A stretch of 64,000 nucleotides of DNA from Caulobacter sp. BK020 (GCF_004342605.1 NZ_SLZL01000005.1:62001-126000); one strand, 5' to 3'. Shown: positions 34,105-42,605, numbered from the stretch's first letter. Notes: generated from the letters alone by a model not told the origin. Numbers and translations: made by a program.

Positions 34105-35298
34105 ATGCCCGCAGCGCTTGCGCCGGCTCCGCGTTCGACCCCTGGCTCGATTGGGCCGATCGACCAGGATCGCCTCGACGATCTGACGCGGCGACTGGCG
34201 CAGACCGCCGAGGCCTATGACCGCAGCGCCGAGTTTCCTCGCGCCAACTTCGACCTGCTGGCGACCGAGGGCCTTATCGGCCTGACCGTCGCGCCGGAGC
34301 ACGGCGGCGGCGGCGCGGGCCTGGCCGAGGCCTTGAGGGTCCTGGGCGCGGTGGCCAAGGGCGAGCCGTCGACGGCCCTGATCCTGTTCATGACCTACGC
34401 CTATCACGCCCAAACCGACCGGGGCCGCTCCTGGCCCGCCCATATCTACGGACGCCTGGCGCGGCAGGCCGCGGCCGGCGGCGGCCTGATCGGCGGCCTG
34501 CGGGTGGAACCAGAACTTGGCACGCCGGTTCGCGGCGGCCTACCCAAGACCATCGCGCGACGCACCGCCGACGGATGGTCGATCAGCGGGACCAAGATCT
34601 ATTCGACCGGCTCGACGGGTCTGGACTGGTTCTCCGTCTGGGCCAAGACCGACGAGGAAACGCCCAGGGTGGGCAACTTCCTGGTCGCCGCCGACAGCCC
34701 CGGCGTCACCATCCTGCCCGCCTGGGATCACCTGGGCATGCGCGCCACGGTGAGCCACGAAGTGGTGTTCCAAGATACGCCCACACCCTCCGATCATGCG
34801 GTCGACGTGCGTGCGCCGGCCGATTGGGCGCCCAAGCCTGGCGACAACGTCCAAGGGACCTGGAACGCCCTGGCCATCGCGACGATCTATGACGGCGTCG
34901 CCCGCGCCGCGCGCGACTGGCTGGCCGGCTGGCTCAAGGAGCGCGTGCCCACCAACCTGGGCGCATCGCTGGCCACCCTGGCCCGTACCCAGGAGAAGTT
35001 CGGCGAGATCGAGGCCCTGCTGCAGGTCAACGCCGCCCTGATCGGCGACGCGGCCGCCCGGGCCGACGCGGGCCAGGGCTTGAGCGCCGTGCAGACCAAC
35101 CTGATCAAGTTCGTCGCCACGGGAAACGCCATCAAGGCGGTGGAAATCGGCCTGGAACTGACCGGCAATCCCGGGATCAGCCGCAAGAATCCGCTGGAAC
35201 GCCACTATCGCGACGTGCTGTGCAGCCGGATTCATTCCCCGCAGAACGACACCATCCTGGTCGCCGCCGGCCGCGCCGGCCTTGGAGTTTCGGCATGA
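34105..35298 (+). CDS. Acyl-CoA-dehydrogenase-fold monooxygenase, DszC/SfnB-like
   Basis: A 397-residue flavoprotein with the acyl-CoA dehydrogenase fold but features of the DszC/SfnB branch: FDLLATEGLIGLTVAPEHGGGG near the N-terminus, the SGTKIYSTGSTGLDWFSVWAKT segment and GNPGISRKNPLERHYRDVLCSRIHSPQNDTI at the C-terminus. These enzymes use FMNH2 and O2 to oxygenate sulfur or, for SfnB-like members, sulfone-related compounds. The catalytic Glu of true acyl-CoA dehydrogenases is not evident. ATG 34105 is 5 bases after the SsuA-like stop, and the stop overlaps the next start (ATGA). It forms a two-flavoenzyme system with the DszA-like protein (inference). Confidence 0.9.
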   Translation: MPAALAPAPRSTPGSIGPIDQDRLDDLTRRLAQTAEAYDRSAEFPRANFDLLATEGLIGLTVAPEHGGGGAGLAEALRVLGAVAKGEPSTALILFMTYAYHAQTDRGRSWPAHIYGRLARQAAAGGGLIGGLRVEPELGTPVRGGLPKTIARRTADGWSISGTKIYSTGSTGLDWFSVWAKTDEETPRVGNFLVAADSPGVTILPAWDHLGMRATVSHEVVFQDTPTPSDHAVDVRAPADWAPKPGDNVQGTWNALAIATIYDGVARAARDWLAGWLKERVPTNLGASLATLARTQEKFGEIEALLQVNAALIGDAAARADAGQGLSAVQTNLIKFVATGNAIKAVEIGLELTGNPGISRKNPLERHYRDVLCSRIHSPQNDTILVAAGRAGLGVSA

Positions 35299-36245
35299 GC
35301 CTGGTTATCGCCAGCCAGATGGAAGAGGGCTTCAACGCCCAGCTTCGCCTCCATCCTCTTGGCCCCACCCTGGTCGTCGCGCCCGAAGTCGAGCCGTGGA
35401 GCACGGCGGCCGACGCCGACGTGCTGATCGCGCGGCCCAGTCCCGCTTGGCGCGGCGCCAAGACCCAGCCCAGGCCGCTCGGTTGGCCCGGACGCTTGAA
35501 GTGGGTCTACAGCGCCTCGGCGGGGGTGGACTTCTATCCACCCTGGCTGCTGGAAGCGCCGATCGTCACCTGTGGCCGCGGGGTGGCCTCCGAGGAGATC
35601 GCCGACTACGTGATCGCCGCCATCTTCCTTCAAGCCAAGGACCTGGAGGCGGTGCGTGCGCGCTCGCCCGCCGAATGGATCAACGTCCCGCTCGGCCGCG
35701 TCGCCGGCAGCACGATTGGCTTGGCCGGTTTTGGGGCGATCGGCCAGGCCGTCGCCCGCCGGGCCCTGGCCCTGGGCGCGCGAGTGACAGCGGCGCGACG
35801 GCGGCGCGACCTGCCCAGCGCCGTACCCGGCGTCGATCTGCTCGATACCTTGGACGAGGTCGTCGCCAGCGCCGATCATCTGGTGCTGGCCCTGCCCGGC
35901 ACGAACCAGACTCGGGGCCTGATCGATGCGACGGTGCTGGCCAAGGCTAAGCCGACCGCGCACCTGATCAATGTCGGACGTGGCTCCGTGCTCGATCACG
36001 ACGCCCTGGTCGCGGCGCTCGACGCCGGCGCCCTGGGTTTCGCCACCCTCGATGTGACCGAACCCGAGCCCCTGCCGGCCGGCCATCGTCTCTGGACCCA
36101 TCCCCGGGTGCGTCTAACCCCGCACGTCGCCTCCAACCACACGCTGGTGCGCGATGTCCTCCTGGGCAAGGTCTCGGCCAATCTCGACCGCTTCGCGCGT
36201 GGCGACAGCCTGACCGATCTCGTCGATCGGGCCCTGGGATACTAA
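35295..36245 (+). CDS. D-2-hydroxyacid dehydrogenase family protein
   Basis: A 316-residue NAD-dependent D-2-hydroxyacid dehydrogenase. The dinucleotide motif GFGAIG is at 145-150; the catalytic set is Arg229 (NVGRGSVLD), the glutamate in DVTEPEPLP (about 256) and His277 in LTPHVASNH. It would reduce a 2-ketoacid to the D-hydroxyacid or the reverse; sulfolactate- or thiol-related hydroxyacids are conceivable substrates in this operon, but there is no residue that shows it. Coupled to the DszC-like gene through an ATGA overlap and followed two bases later by a hydrolase gene. Confidence 0.92.
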   Translation: MSLVIASQMEEGFNAQLRLHPLGPTLVVAPEVEPWSTAADADVLIARPSPAWRGAKTQPRPLGWPGRLKWVYSASAGVDFYPPWLLEAPIVTCGRGVASEEIADYVIAAIFLQAKDLEAVRARSPAEWINVPLGRVAGSTIGLAGFGAIGQAVARRALALGARVTAARRRRDLPSAVPGVDLLDTLDEVVASADHLVLALPGTNQTRGLIDATVLAKAKPTAHLINVGRGSVLDHDALVAALDAGALGFATLDVTEPEPLPAGHRLWTHPRVRLTPHVASNHTLVRDVLLGKVSANLDRFARGDSLTDLVDRALGY

Positions 36246-36247
36246 CC

Positions 36248-36850
36248 GTGGTCGGGACGGGGCGCCAGCCCGCGCGCGCTCGGCGCGACCCGCCAATCCT
36301 GATCGTGCCAGGCCTGTTCAATTCTGGGCCGGAGCACTGGCAGAGCCATTGGCAACGAGCGCTGCCGACCGCCGAGCGGGTCGAACAGTCCGACTGGCAA
36401 AGGCCCACGCTCGGCGACTGGACCGCCAGCCTGATGGAGGCCGTCCGGCGACGCCCCGGCGCAATCCTGGTCGGTCACAGCTTGGGCTGCGCGCTGATCG
36501 CGCACCTGGCCGGCATTCGCGGCGACCGGGGCATAGCCGGCGCGTTGCTGGTCGCGCCCGCCGATGTCAATCGCCAAGGCCCGGTCGGCCGTCTGCTTGA
36601 AGGTTTCTCGCCGCTACCGCGCCAACGCCTGCCGTTTCCCAGCCTCGTGGTCGCCAGCCGCGACGATCCTTATGTCGAGATCGACCGGGCTCACGCCTTC
36701 GCCCAAGGCTGGGGCGCGGATTTCGTGGACCTTGGCCGCGCTGGGCACATCAATGTCGAGTCGGGTTATGGCCCCTGGGTCGGCGGCCAAGTCTTGCTTC
36801 GTCGGTTGATCGCCCGCGCGACGAAGGACGAACGCACGCCCTTGGGCTGA
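36248..36850 (+). CDS. RBBP9/YdeN-type alpha/beta hydrolase
   Basis: A 200-residue small alpha/beta hydrolase of the RBBP9/YdeN serine hydrolase family. The nucleophile elbow is GHSLG, and the start of the domain has the family pattern PGLFNSGPEHWQSHWQ; the final histidine sits in GHINVESGYGPW. Members hydrolyse esters or amides. It starts with GTG two bases after the dehydrogenase stop and is the last gene of the operon begun by the DszA-like monooxygenase, facing a convergent gene. It may cleave an ester or lactone formed by Baeyer-Villiger-like oxygenation, which is only a suggestion from context. Confidence 0.88.
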   Translation: MVGTGRQPARARRDPPILIVPGLFNSGPEHWQSHWQRALPTAERVEQSDWQRPTLGDWTASLMEAVRRRPGAILVGHSLGCALIAHLAGIRGDRGIAGALLVAPADVNRQGPVGRLLEGFSPLPRQRLPFPSLVVASRDDPYVEIDRAHAFAQGWGADFVDLGRAGHINVESGYGPWVGGQVLLRRLIARATKDERTPLG

Positions 36851-36856
36851 GCGCCT

Positions 36857-37717
36857 TCACGCCAGGTTGGGATAGCCCAGACCCACGGCGATGTCCTGCA
36901 AGCGCAGCGCGGCGCGATAGTGCTCGGCCGACGTCAGGCTAAAGCCCTCGAGCAAAAGGACCTGGCGAACCTCTCGCAGACTCTGATCGGCCGCCACCTC
37001 GTTGAGGACGGCGCGTAGCGCGGCCAATTGGCTCGAACTGGTTCCCAAGCTGGTAATCAAGGGCAGCCCCGGACTGCGAACGCTCCAGGTCAAGACCCGC
37101 AGATGATCAGTCAGGCTCGGCCGCCAGCGCTGCAGATGGGCCCATGTGACGCAATCGAGCGCCGCGACGTCGGCCTCGTCCTGGACAATGGCCTCGGCGC
37201 TGGCCAAGTGGCTGCCGGTGACCAGCACCGATTTGAAAAAGGCCTTGCCCGCCGCGAGGGGCGCGATCTCCGCGCGCAGCAGGTTCATGCCGCTGTTGGA
37301 CGCTAGGTCATTGACCGCACAGCGGCCGCTGCGCAGGTCGTGAAGCGAGTTGACGGCGCTATCGGCCCGCACGACCACGGCGCTGCGATAGTCGACGCCG
37401 TCACAGCCCCGAGCGCGATAACGCGGCGTAGCCACCACGCGCACCTTTCCCTCCAGCCGCGTGGCCAGCGGCAGGCCGCAGGTCTGGGCCAAGAGCAGAT
37501 CCGGGTCGGTCCACAGCACTTCCGGCGCGACATCGCGCGTCAGCTGATCAGGCACGTCGAAAAGGTTGCGGGCGCGGAGCCGATCAACGATCGCCGCCCA
37601 CAAAGCGTCATTGGCGTCCTGCAGTTCGGGCAGGTCGTACATCGACAAGGCCGCCTTGCGTAGCCCCCGCTCCGCGGGTCGGACCGGAGCGCCACGCGGC
37701 GAGGACCGGGCGCTCAT
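36857..37717 (-). CDS. PhnD/SsuA-type periplasmic-binding-like protein
   Basis: A 286-residue protein of the phosphate/phosphonate-binding (PhnD-like) group: YRSAVVVRADSAVNSLHDLRSGRCAVND, NSGMNLLRAE and the DEADVAALDCVTWAH block. No signal peptide or lipobox is visible at the N-terminus, so it may be cytoplasmic, periplasmic only after a wrongly chosen start, or a sensory domain. The ATG at 37717 overlaps the stop of the desaturase gene (ATGA), which supports this start; an in-frame ATG 25 codons later is the alternative. The pair is encoded opposite to the main operon. Confidence 0.78.
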   Translation of the reverse strand: MSARSSPRGAPVRPAERGLRKAALSMYDLPELQDANDALWAAIVDRLRARNLFDVPDQLTRDVAPEVLWTDPDLLLAQTCGLPLATRLEGKVRVVATPRYRARGCDGVDYRSAVVVRADSAVNSLHDLRSGRCAVNDLASNSGMNLLRAEIAPLAAGKAFFKSVLVTGSHLASAEAIVQDEADVAALDCVTWAHLQRWRPSLTDHLRVLTWSVRSPGLPLITSLGTSSSQLAALRAVLNEVAADQSLREVRQVLLLEGFSLTSAEHYRAALRLQDIAVGLGYPNLA

Positions 37718-38673
37718 GGGGCGACTCCGCCCGTCGAGGGATAGATGGGGTGGTCGTGGGGCTTGAGCAGAAACCGCCGTACAATCTCGCCATAGCCGTC
37801 ATAGACAAGGCCGCCGTTGGCGCACAGCAGGCGCTCGCGATCGCGCGCATAGAGCGTCGGCAAATGGCGCCAGGACACGCCTGGCTGGTCATGATGAGCG
37901 GCATGCAGATTGTTGTTTAGAAAGAGCAGGCCCAAAATCGGGGCGCGCTCGACGACGGCGACCCGATGCTGGGGCGTGGGGTCGGCTCGGTGCTCGGCAT
38001 AGGAGCGCAGCAGCGACAGGGCCGCGCCCGGATAGACGAAGCAGCCCAGATAGAGCCACAGGGACATGTGGCACATGAGGACAAGCCACCCGACAATAAG
38101 CGCCGCCGCCAGGCCATGCCAGGCCCACAGCCGCAGGCGACCAGGTTCCCGGCGAATGATCCGGCCGACCTCCTCCAGGCAGAAGACGCCGATCTCGATG
38201 AACGGACCCAGGACCAGACGCCCCAGCAAGGTGGCTTGCAGCGCCGCCGCCCAACGCCGGGCAAGCGGCGCGGCGGCGGGAAGGTAGCGCGCTTCTGGAT
38301 CGTAGAGCGGATCGGTCAGGTGCTCGGTGGCGTGATGGGCCAGGTGCGACTGGCGATAGACCTCGAAGGGCAGCCACAGAGACAGGGGCGCAAAGCCGAT
38401 CAAGGTGTTGAGCCGTCGCGAGCGGGTCGGATGGCCATGGATGATTTCGTGTTGCAGGGACCCTTGCCAGGCGATGATCCAGCCCCCGACCAAGCCCAGC
38501 AACGGCCAGGGCAGCCGGTCATGGAAGAAGGTCGCCGCGGTCCACAGACCGTAGATCACCCCCGCCAAGCAAAGGGTCGGCCATTCCACGCCACCCGCCA
38601 GACCCCTCCGCCGCTCGGTTGCGGCCCCAAAGTTCAAGTCCACCAATAGTCGATCCGATCCACTGACGCGCAA
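37714..38673 (-). CDS. Fatty acid desaturase-family membrane protein
   Basis: A 319-residue membrane di-iron enzyme with the three histidine boxes: HEIIHGH at 75-81, HLAHH at 110-114 and LHAAHHDQ near residue 255, separated by hydrophobic segments. It would desaturate or hydroxylate a lipid or another hydrophobic molecule using O2. Upstream is the divergent ssuB-like gene with an AT-rich spacer containing GATCAATTCAGATCAAAT, where both promoters should lie. Its stop is overlapped by the start of the PhnD-like gene. Its task in a sulfur locus is unclear; hydroxylation of a sulfur-containing lipid or substrate is possible. Confidence 0.92.
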   Translation of the reverse strand: MRVSGSDRLLVDLNFGAATERRRGLAGGVEWPTLCLAGVIYGLWTAATFFHDRLPWPLLGLVGGWIIAWQGSLQHEIIHGHPTRSRRLNTLIGFAPLSLWLPFEVYRQSHLAHHATEHLTDPLYDPEARYLPAAAPLARRWAAALQATLLGRLVLGPFIEIGVFCLEEVGRIIRREPGRLRLWAWHGLAAALIVGWLVLMCHMSLWLYLGCFVYPGAALSLLRSYAEHRADPTPQHRVAVVERAPILGLLFLNNNLHAAHHDQPGVSWRHLPTLYARDRERLLCANGGLVYDGYGEIVRRFLLKPHDHPIYPSTGGVAP

Positions 38674-38891
38674 GCCGGCCCCCGACTGTGATCAAGCCGG
38701 GCCTCCGCGCCGCGATCAATTCAGATCAAATCGGTAGGAATTAAGATAAACTGGCGCCTTGCGACGCCGCGCCGCACGCAAATCCTCTCCCTTCAGCGGC
38801 GCTCATATGGCGCCTGAGGATTAATCCATTGAGCGCGGCTGACGCCCGGCGCTTTGTGGCTGGCGTCGGGCGTCGCAGAGGAGGATCGACC

Positions 38892-39755
38892 TTGTCCTTG
38901 CAGGAACCACCGGCTCGATCGTCTCGGACCTCGCGCGCGCCATCGCAAACAGCCTCTCGCGTCGCCGAACCGGCCGCGCCTGCCCCACCGACCGTCCGGC
39001 TGAAGGGCTTCACCCGGCGTTTTGGCGACAACGTGGTCATCGACAGCCTGGATTTGACCATCGCGCCCGGCGAGTTCGTCGCCCTTCTGGGCGCCAGCGG
39101 CTCGGGCAAGACCACCCTGCTACGCACGTTGGCGGGCCTCGATTCCGCGGCCGGCCAGGACGTCACCACGCCGCAGGCCCGGGCCGTGGTGTTCCAGGAC
39201 GCGCGCCTGCTGCCCTGGAAGAAGGTCTGGCGCAATATCGCCCTGGGATTGGACGGAGCGGAGGTCCGCGCCCGTGCGCAGGCGGCGCTGAAGGAGGTGG
39301 GCCTGGGCCATCGCCTCGACGCCTGGCCCGCCACCCTGTCGGGCGGCGAGGCCCAGCGGACGGCGCTCGCCCGCGCCCTGGTGCGCGAACCGGCCTTGCT
39401 GCTGCTCGACGAGCCGTTCGCGGCCCTGGACGCCCTGACCCGGCTGAAGATGCACGACCTGGTGCTGTCGCTGTGGCGCGAGCACCGACCGTCGGTTCTG
39501 CTGGTCACCCACGACGTCGATGAGGCCATCGCCTTGGCCGACCGCGTGCTGGTGCTGGACAAGGGCAAGATCGCCGCCGAGGAGCGCATCCCCCTGAGCC
39601 GCCCTCGTCAGGTCGACGCCGCCTTCCACGCCATTCGCCGCCGCTTGCTGGGCAAGCTCGGCGTCGAGATCGCGTCGACGCAGGGCGCAACGCCGAGCCC
39701 TGGTCCGCATCCAGGCGCGCTGATCGCCTTCCCGATCGGCGTGACCGTCAACTAG
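38892..39755 (+). CDS. ssuB: SsuB-like ABC transporter ATP-binding protein
   Basis: A 287-residue ABC ATPase of the nitrate/sulfonate/taurine (SsuB/TauB) type: Walker A GASGSGKTT at 67-75, the Q-loop VFQDARLLPWKKV, signature LSGGEAQR and Walker B LLLLDEPFAALD, then the His-loop VTHDVDEA. A TTG at 38892 is taken as start because AGAGGAGG is seven bases before it; an upstream TTG at 38829 is less likely. The N-terminal 35 residues are a Ser/Ala/Pro-rich extension. It energises uptake for the SsuA-like proteins, yet the SsuC permease that must accompany it is not adjacent or elsewhere in the window. Confidence 0.92.
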   Translation: MSLQEPPARSSRTSRAPSQTASRVAEPAAPAPPTVRLKGFTRRFGDNVVIDSLDLTIAPGEFVALLGASGSGKTTLLRTLAGLDSAAGQDVTTPQARAVVFQDARLLPWKKVWRNIALGLDGAEVRARAQAALKEVGLGHRLDAWPATLSGGEAQRTALARALVREPALLLLDEPFAALDALTRLKMHDLVLSLWREHRPSVLLVTHDVDEAIALADRVLVLDKGKIAAEERIPLSRPRQVDAAFHAIRRRLLGKLGVEIASTQGATPSPGPHPGALIAFPIGVTVN

Positions 39756-39762
39756 GACGCTC

Positions 39763-40410
39763 ATGCCCGCGACACGACCCGAACTCTACTTCGCGCCTGG
39801 CTCCTCGGCTTTCGCGCCCCTGATCGCCCTGGAAGAACTGGGCGTTGCCTATGACGTCCACCGCGTCGATCTGGCGGCCGGCGAGCAACGCCAGCCGGCC
39901 TATCTGAAGGTCAATCCGCGTGGTCGGGTGCCGACCCTGGTCGTGGACGGCGAGCCTGTCACCGAGGTGCTGGCGATCCTCACCTACCTGGCCCACGCCT
40001 ACCCTCACAGCGAGCTTCTCCCCCTGGCCGACCCGCTGAAGCTGGCCCACGCCTATGAGGTGATGAGCTGGTTCGCCAGCACGGTGCATGTGGCCTTCTC
40101 GCAGATCGCCCGCCCCGAGCGCTTCGCCGACGACGACGACGTCAAGGCCGCCCTGGCCGCCGCGGGCGAGGCGCGGTTCCACCGCACCCTGTCCGACATC
40201 GAGCGCCGGGCCCAGGGGCCCGGCCTTTGGCTGCTGGGCGAGACCTTCAGCGCCGTCGACGCCTACGCCCTGGTCATCTGGCGCTGGGCGGAGCGTCGCA
40301 AGATCGACACGACCGCCTATCGGGCCTGGAGCGCCAAGACCGCCCGCGCCCTGGCCCGCCCCTCGGTTCAGCGCGCCCTGCGCCAGGAGAGCCTGACGCC
40401 CGTCGCGTGA
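39763..40410 (+). CDS. Glutathione S-transferase
   Basis: A 215-residue GST with the thioredoxin-like N-terminal domain (LYFAPGSSAFAPLIALEELG; VNPRGRVPTLVVDGEPVTE, where the cis-proline and Glu-Ser-like site occur) and an all-helical C-terminal domain. The serine in PGSSAF could be the activating residue as in beta-class or theta-class enzymes. It begins 7 bases after the ssuB-like stop and closes the sulfur locus. It may detoxify reactive products or cleave thioethers, as LigE/LigF-type enzymes do for ethers; this is inference from family breadth. Confidence 0.93.
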   Translation: MPATRPELYFAPGSSAFAPLIALEELGVAYDVHRVDLAAGEQRQPAYLKVNPRGRVPTLVVDGEPVTEVLAILTYLAHAYPHSELLPLADPLKLAHAYEVMSWFASTVHVAFSQIARPERFADDDDVKAALAAAGEARFHRTLSDIERRAQGPGLWLLGETFSAVDAYALVIWRWAERRKIDTTAYRAWSAKTARALARPSVQRALRQESLTPVA

Positions 40411-40710
40411 CCGGACCAAGGGTTCAGAAGGTCAGACCCCGCGCGTGACGTTGGCGCGCGAGACGTGGTGTCGGCTCGACATCAAGCCTCAGCTGGCGCT
40501 GTCGACCTCGTCGTCAGGCGGAAAGCGCCACTTGCGAGCAACGGCCGCCGAAAAGGTCCAGCCCTCGATGAGGTCCGTCCGCCTCCGCACGTGTTTCGGC
40601 AAATATCTTTGCAAGCGCTTCGCGCTACAGCCGTTTGGAAGGCTTTCGAACCGCCGATTTATCCTTACCGTTCAAGCTCCTAGAAACCACAAAACCTCAG
40701 GAGAAGCCGT
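40411..40710. other. Gene-free stretch between accessory region and tRNA-Arg
   Basis: Three hundred bases hold no convincing gene: an open frame crosses it on the + strand but runs straight into the antisense of the tRNA and shows no family features. The 3' end of the tRNA-Arg gene faces this stretch, the orientation in which tRNA-targeting integrative elements insert, but I found no integrase and no second copy of the tRNA end within the window. Confidence 0.4.
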
Positions 40711-40787
40711 TGGCGCGCCCTGCTGGATTCGAACCAGCGACCGCTCGCTTAGAAGGCGAGTGCTCTATCCAGCTGAGCTAAGGGCGC
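40711..40787 (-). tRNA. tRNA-Arg (anticodon TCT)
   Basis: A complete 77-base cloverleaf on the - strand including the encoded CCA. Acceptor stem GCGCCCT pairs with AGGGCGC, the D arm is GCTCAGCTGGATAGAGC, the anticodon stem is CTCGC/GCGAG with loop CTTCTAA (anticodon TCT, reading AGA), and the T arm is GCTGG TTCGAAT CCAGC. Confidence 0.97.
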
Positions 40788-40820
40788 GCAACCCCGTTTG
40801 GGGAGCTTGAGGTGGAAACC

Positions 40821-41126
40821 CTAGTGGGTCCAGGGCTGCTTGCGGCCGGCGGCGAAGTTGTCGGCGTAGGCCTTGATGATCCGCTTGGGCGTCTTGGGTT
40901 CGAACAGCTGGAACGAGATTTCGTGGCGCTGGGCGTAGGCGACGGCTTCGTCGCGGGTCTCGAAGCTCAGGCGCACCTGGCCCTTCATGTCGCTCGACTG
41001 GGTCCAGCCCATCAGCGGGTCGGGACGTCTGGCCGAGGCCGGCTCGAACTCCAGCACCCAGTCCTTGGTCTTGGCCTTGCCGGACTGCATGGCGGTCTTG
41101 GCGGGGCGGTAGATGCGCGCGAGCAT
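40821..41126 (-). CDS. ETC complex I subunit (NDUFS4/NDUFA4-conserved region)
   Basis: A 101-residue homologue of the mitochondrial complex I accessory subunit NDUFS4 (18 kDa). The N-terminal MLARIYRPAKTAMQSGKAKT and the signature WVLEFEP.. DPLMGWTQSSDM, then QVRLSFETRDEAVAYA, match the ETC_C1 family. It stabilises the peripheral arm of NADH dehydrogenase near the NADH-oxidising module on the cytoplasmic side. These short members are characteristic of Alphaproteobacteria, which supports the taxonomic reading of the window. It stands alone, flanked by tRNA-Arg and tRNA-Pro genes, and its transcript probably ends before the tRNA-Arg. Confidence 0.93.
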   Translation of the reverse strand: MLARIYRPAKTAMQSGKAKTKDWVLEFEPASARRPDPLMGWTQSSDMKGQVRLSFETRDEAVAYAQRHEISFQLFEPKTPKRIIKAYADNFAAGRKQPWTH

Positions 41127-41173
41127 GAAAGCCTCTCCAGGTCGATCATCGCCCCCTCGAAAGGGGACCTAGG

Positions 41174-41250
<77 letters not shown>

Positions 41251-41326
41251 AAACACCGAGCGGCTGCTCTACAGGGCTTCGTCGCCGGGAGCAAACGGAA
41301 CGGGCGCCCAAAACCCGAAAATGAAG

Positions 41327-41839
41327 TCAGCCCTTCGGGAAGATTTTGTTGAGCACCCGGTCGCCCGGCAGGATGCCCAGTTGCGCGGCGCGGCCGCCGG
41401 GAATCTCCAGCACGCCGCCGACGACGCCGCCCGAGGGGATCGGCGTCTCGTCGTGCGGCACGGCGTTGCGGGCGATCGATAGCACCCGGCCATCCGGCGC
41501 GATGTAGAGGATGTCCAGCGGGATCAGGGTGTTCTTCATCCAGAACGCCGCCCGCTGGGGCGGCTTGTAGGGGAACAGCATGCCGCGGTCCGGGGCCAGG
41601 GCCTTGCGGAACATCAGGCCCCTGGCCTGCTCGGCCCTGGTCACGGCCAGCTCGACCGTGAACTTGACCCGTCCCCGGCTGGTCAGGATCTCGACCGTGT
41701 CGAGCTTGCTCGATGGCGTGGAGGCGACAGCGGTCGGCTTGGCTCGTGCCTGCCACGCCTGGGCTGGGGCTGCCGCCAGGAGGCCCGCAGCTAGCACCAG
41801 GGCGGCGAAAGCTCGGGCTTGCCCTCCGATCGTCGTCAT
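41327..41839 (-). CDS. DUF192 family secreted protein
   Basis: A 170-residue protein of the DUF192 family. It begins with a signal peptide (ARAFAALVLAAGLLAAAPAQAWQ) and then has the domain: EQARGLMFRKALAPDRGMLFPY, AAFWMKNTLIPLDILYI and GGRAAQLGILPGDRV at the end. The function of the family is unknown; archaeal structures show a small beta barrel. The start is the ATG at 41839; the frame stays open upstream, but the signal peptide follows this ATG at the usual distance. The gene lies between tRNA-Pro and the cold-shock protein gene on the same strand. Confidence 0.9.
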   Translation of the reverse strand: MTTIGGQARAFAALVLAAGLLAAAPAQAWQARAKPTAVASTPSSKLDTVEILTSRGRVKFTVELAVTRAEQARGLMFRKALAPDRGMLFPYKPPQRAAFWMKNTLIPLDILYIAPDGRVLSIARNAVPHDETPIPSGGVVGGVLEIPGGRAAQLGILPGDRVLNKIFPKG

Positions 41840-41931
41840 CAAGGTCACTCGCGCCTCATCATCGTCGCTGCATCCGCCCCGCAGGGATCCTACGACGTCG
41901 TGATGCAGGGGCGAAAGCCGGCCTGCGATTC

Positions 41932-42534
41932 TCAGTCGTCGCCGGGCGTGATCTCGGCGACGACCAGTCCCTTGGGGCCCTCGGCGAAGCGCACCATCAC
42001 GTCCTCGCCCGGCTGCAGGTCTTCCAGACCGCCGCGACGCAGGGTCTCGATATGCACGAAGATGTCGCCCGGCTGTCCGTCGCGGACGACGAAGCCGTAG
42101 CCCTTGGTGCGATTGAACCACTTCACCTTGGCGCGCTCGGCTGGCCCCATCGGCTCCAGCGCCTGGCGGCCGCTGTCGATTCCGGACCGGAATCCATCGC
42201 GACGCAGCCCCATGCCGCCGTCGCCGAATGAGCGCCTGGGCCGTTCCACGGGGACGCTGGCGGCGCTTTCGTCGAGATCCACCACCTCGGAAACCTGCCA
42301 GCCCTTGGGACGCTTGACGACGTCGCAGACGATGATCGCGCCCTCCAGCGCCGTCTCCCGACCACAGTTGCGCAGGGAGGTGACGTGCAGCAGCACGTCC
42401 TTCAGGCCCGTCTGGCCCGGATCGTCGGGGACGATGAAGCCGTACCCCTTGCCCGTATCAAACCACTTTACGCGACCGCTGATACGCACGAATTCCTCAT
42501 GCGATCCCGAGTCCTCGAAATCGAAACCAGACAT
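41932..42534 (-). CDS. Cold-shock protein with two CSD domains
   Basis: A 200-residue protein with two cold-shock domains joined by a linker. The first (about residues 17-80) has [17 protein letters not shown] and DVLLHVTSL; the second (about 135-200) has [18 protein letters not shown] and DIFVHIETL, so both RNP1 and RNP2 nucleic-acid-binding motifs are present twice. Double-domain CSPs are typical of Caulobacter and relatives (CspC/CspD type), involved in stationary-phase or cold adaptation as RNA chaperones. Start at ATG 42534; the upstream 170 bases contain an 11-bp inverted repeat that may be regulatory or part of the tRNA-Glu terminator. Confidence 0.94.
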   Translation of the reverse strand: MSGFDFEDSGSHEEFVRISGRVKWFDTGKGYGFIVPDDPGQTGLKDVLLHVTSLRNCGRETALEGAIIVCDVVKRPKGWQVSEVVDLDESAASVPVERPRRSFGDGGMGLRRDGFRSGIDSGRQALEPMGPAERAKVKWFNRTKGYGFVVRDGQPGDIFVHIETLRRGGLEDLQPGEDVMVRFAEGPKGLVVAEITPGDD

Positions 42535-42605
42535 TCCGCCCCTCTGGCTCGCCCAGACAGCCCAGGGGGCGAGCACCACAGAATAACACTGTTCTCGCGA
42601 GGCGA

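Noticed and set aside
38829..38891. Upstream TTG at 38829 as the ssuB start
   Set aside because: AGAGGAGG at 38877-38884 is perfectly placed for TTG 38892, while 38829 has no ribosome-binding site.
40445..40810. Open frame of 121 codons on the + strand
   Set aside because: Its second half is the antisense of tRNA-Arg (the WIRTSDRSLRRRVLYPAELRA translation is a well-known tRNA artefact).
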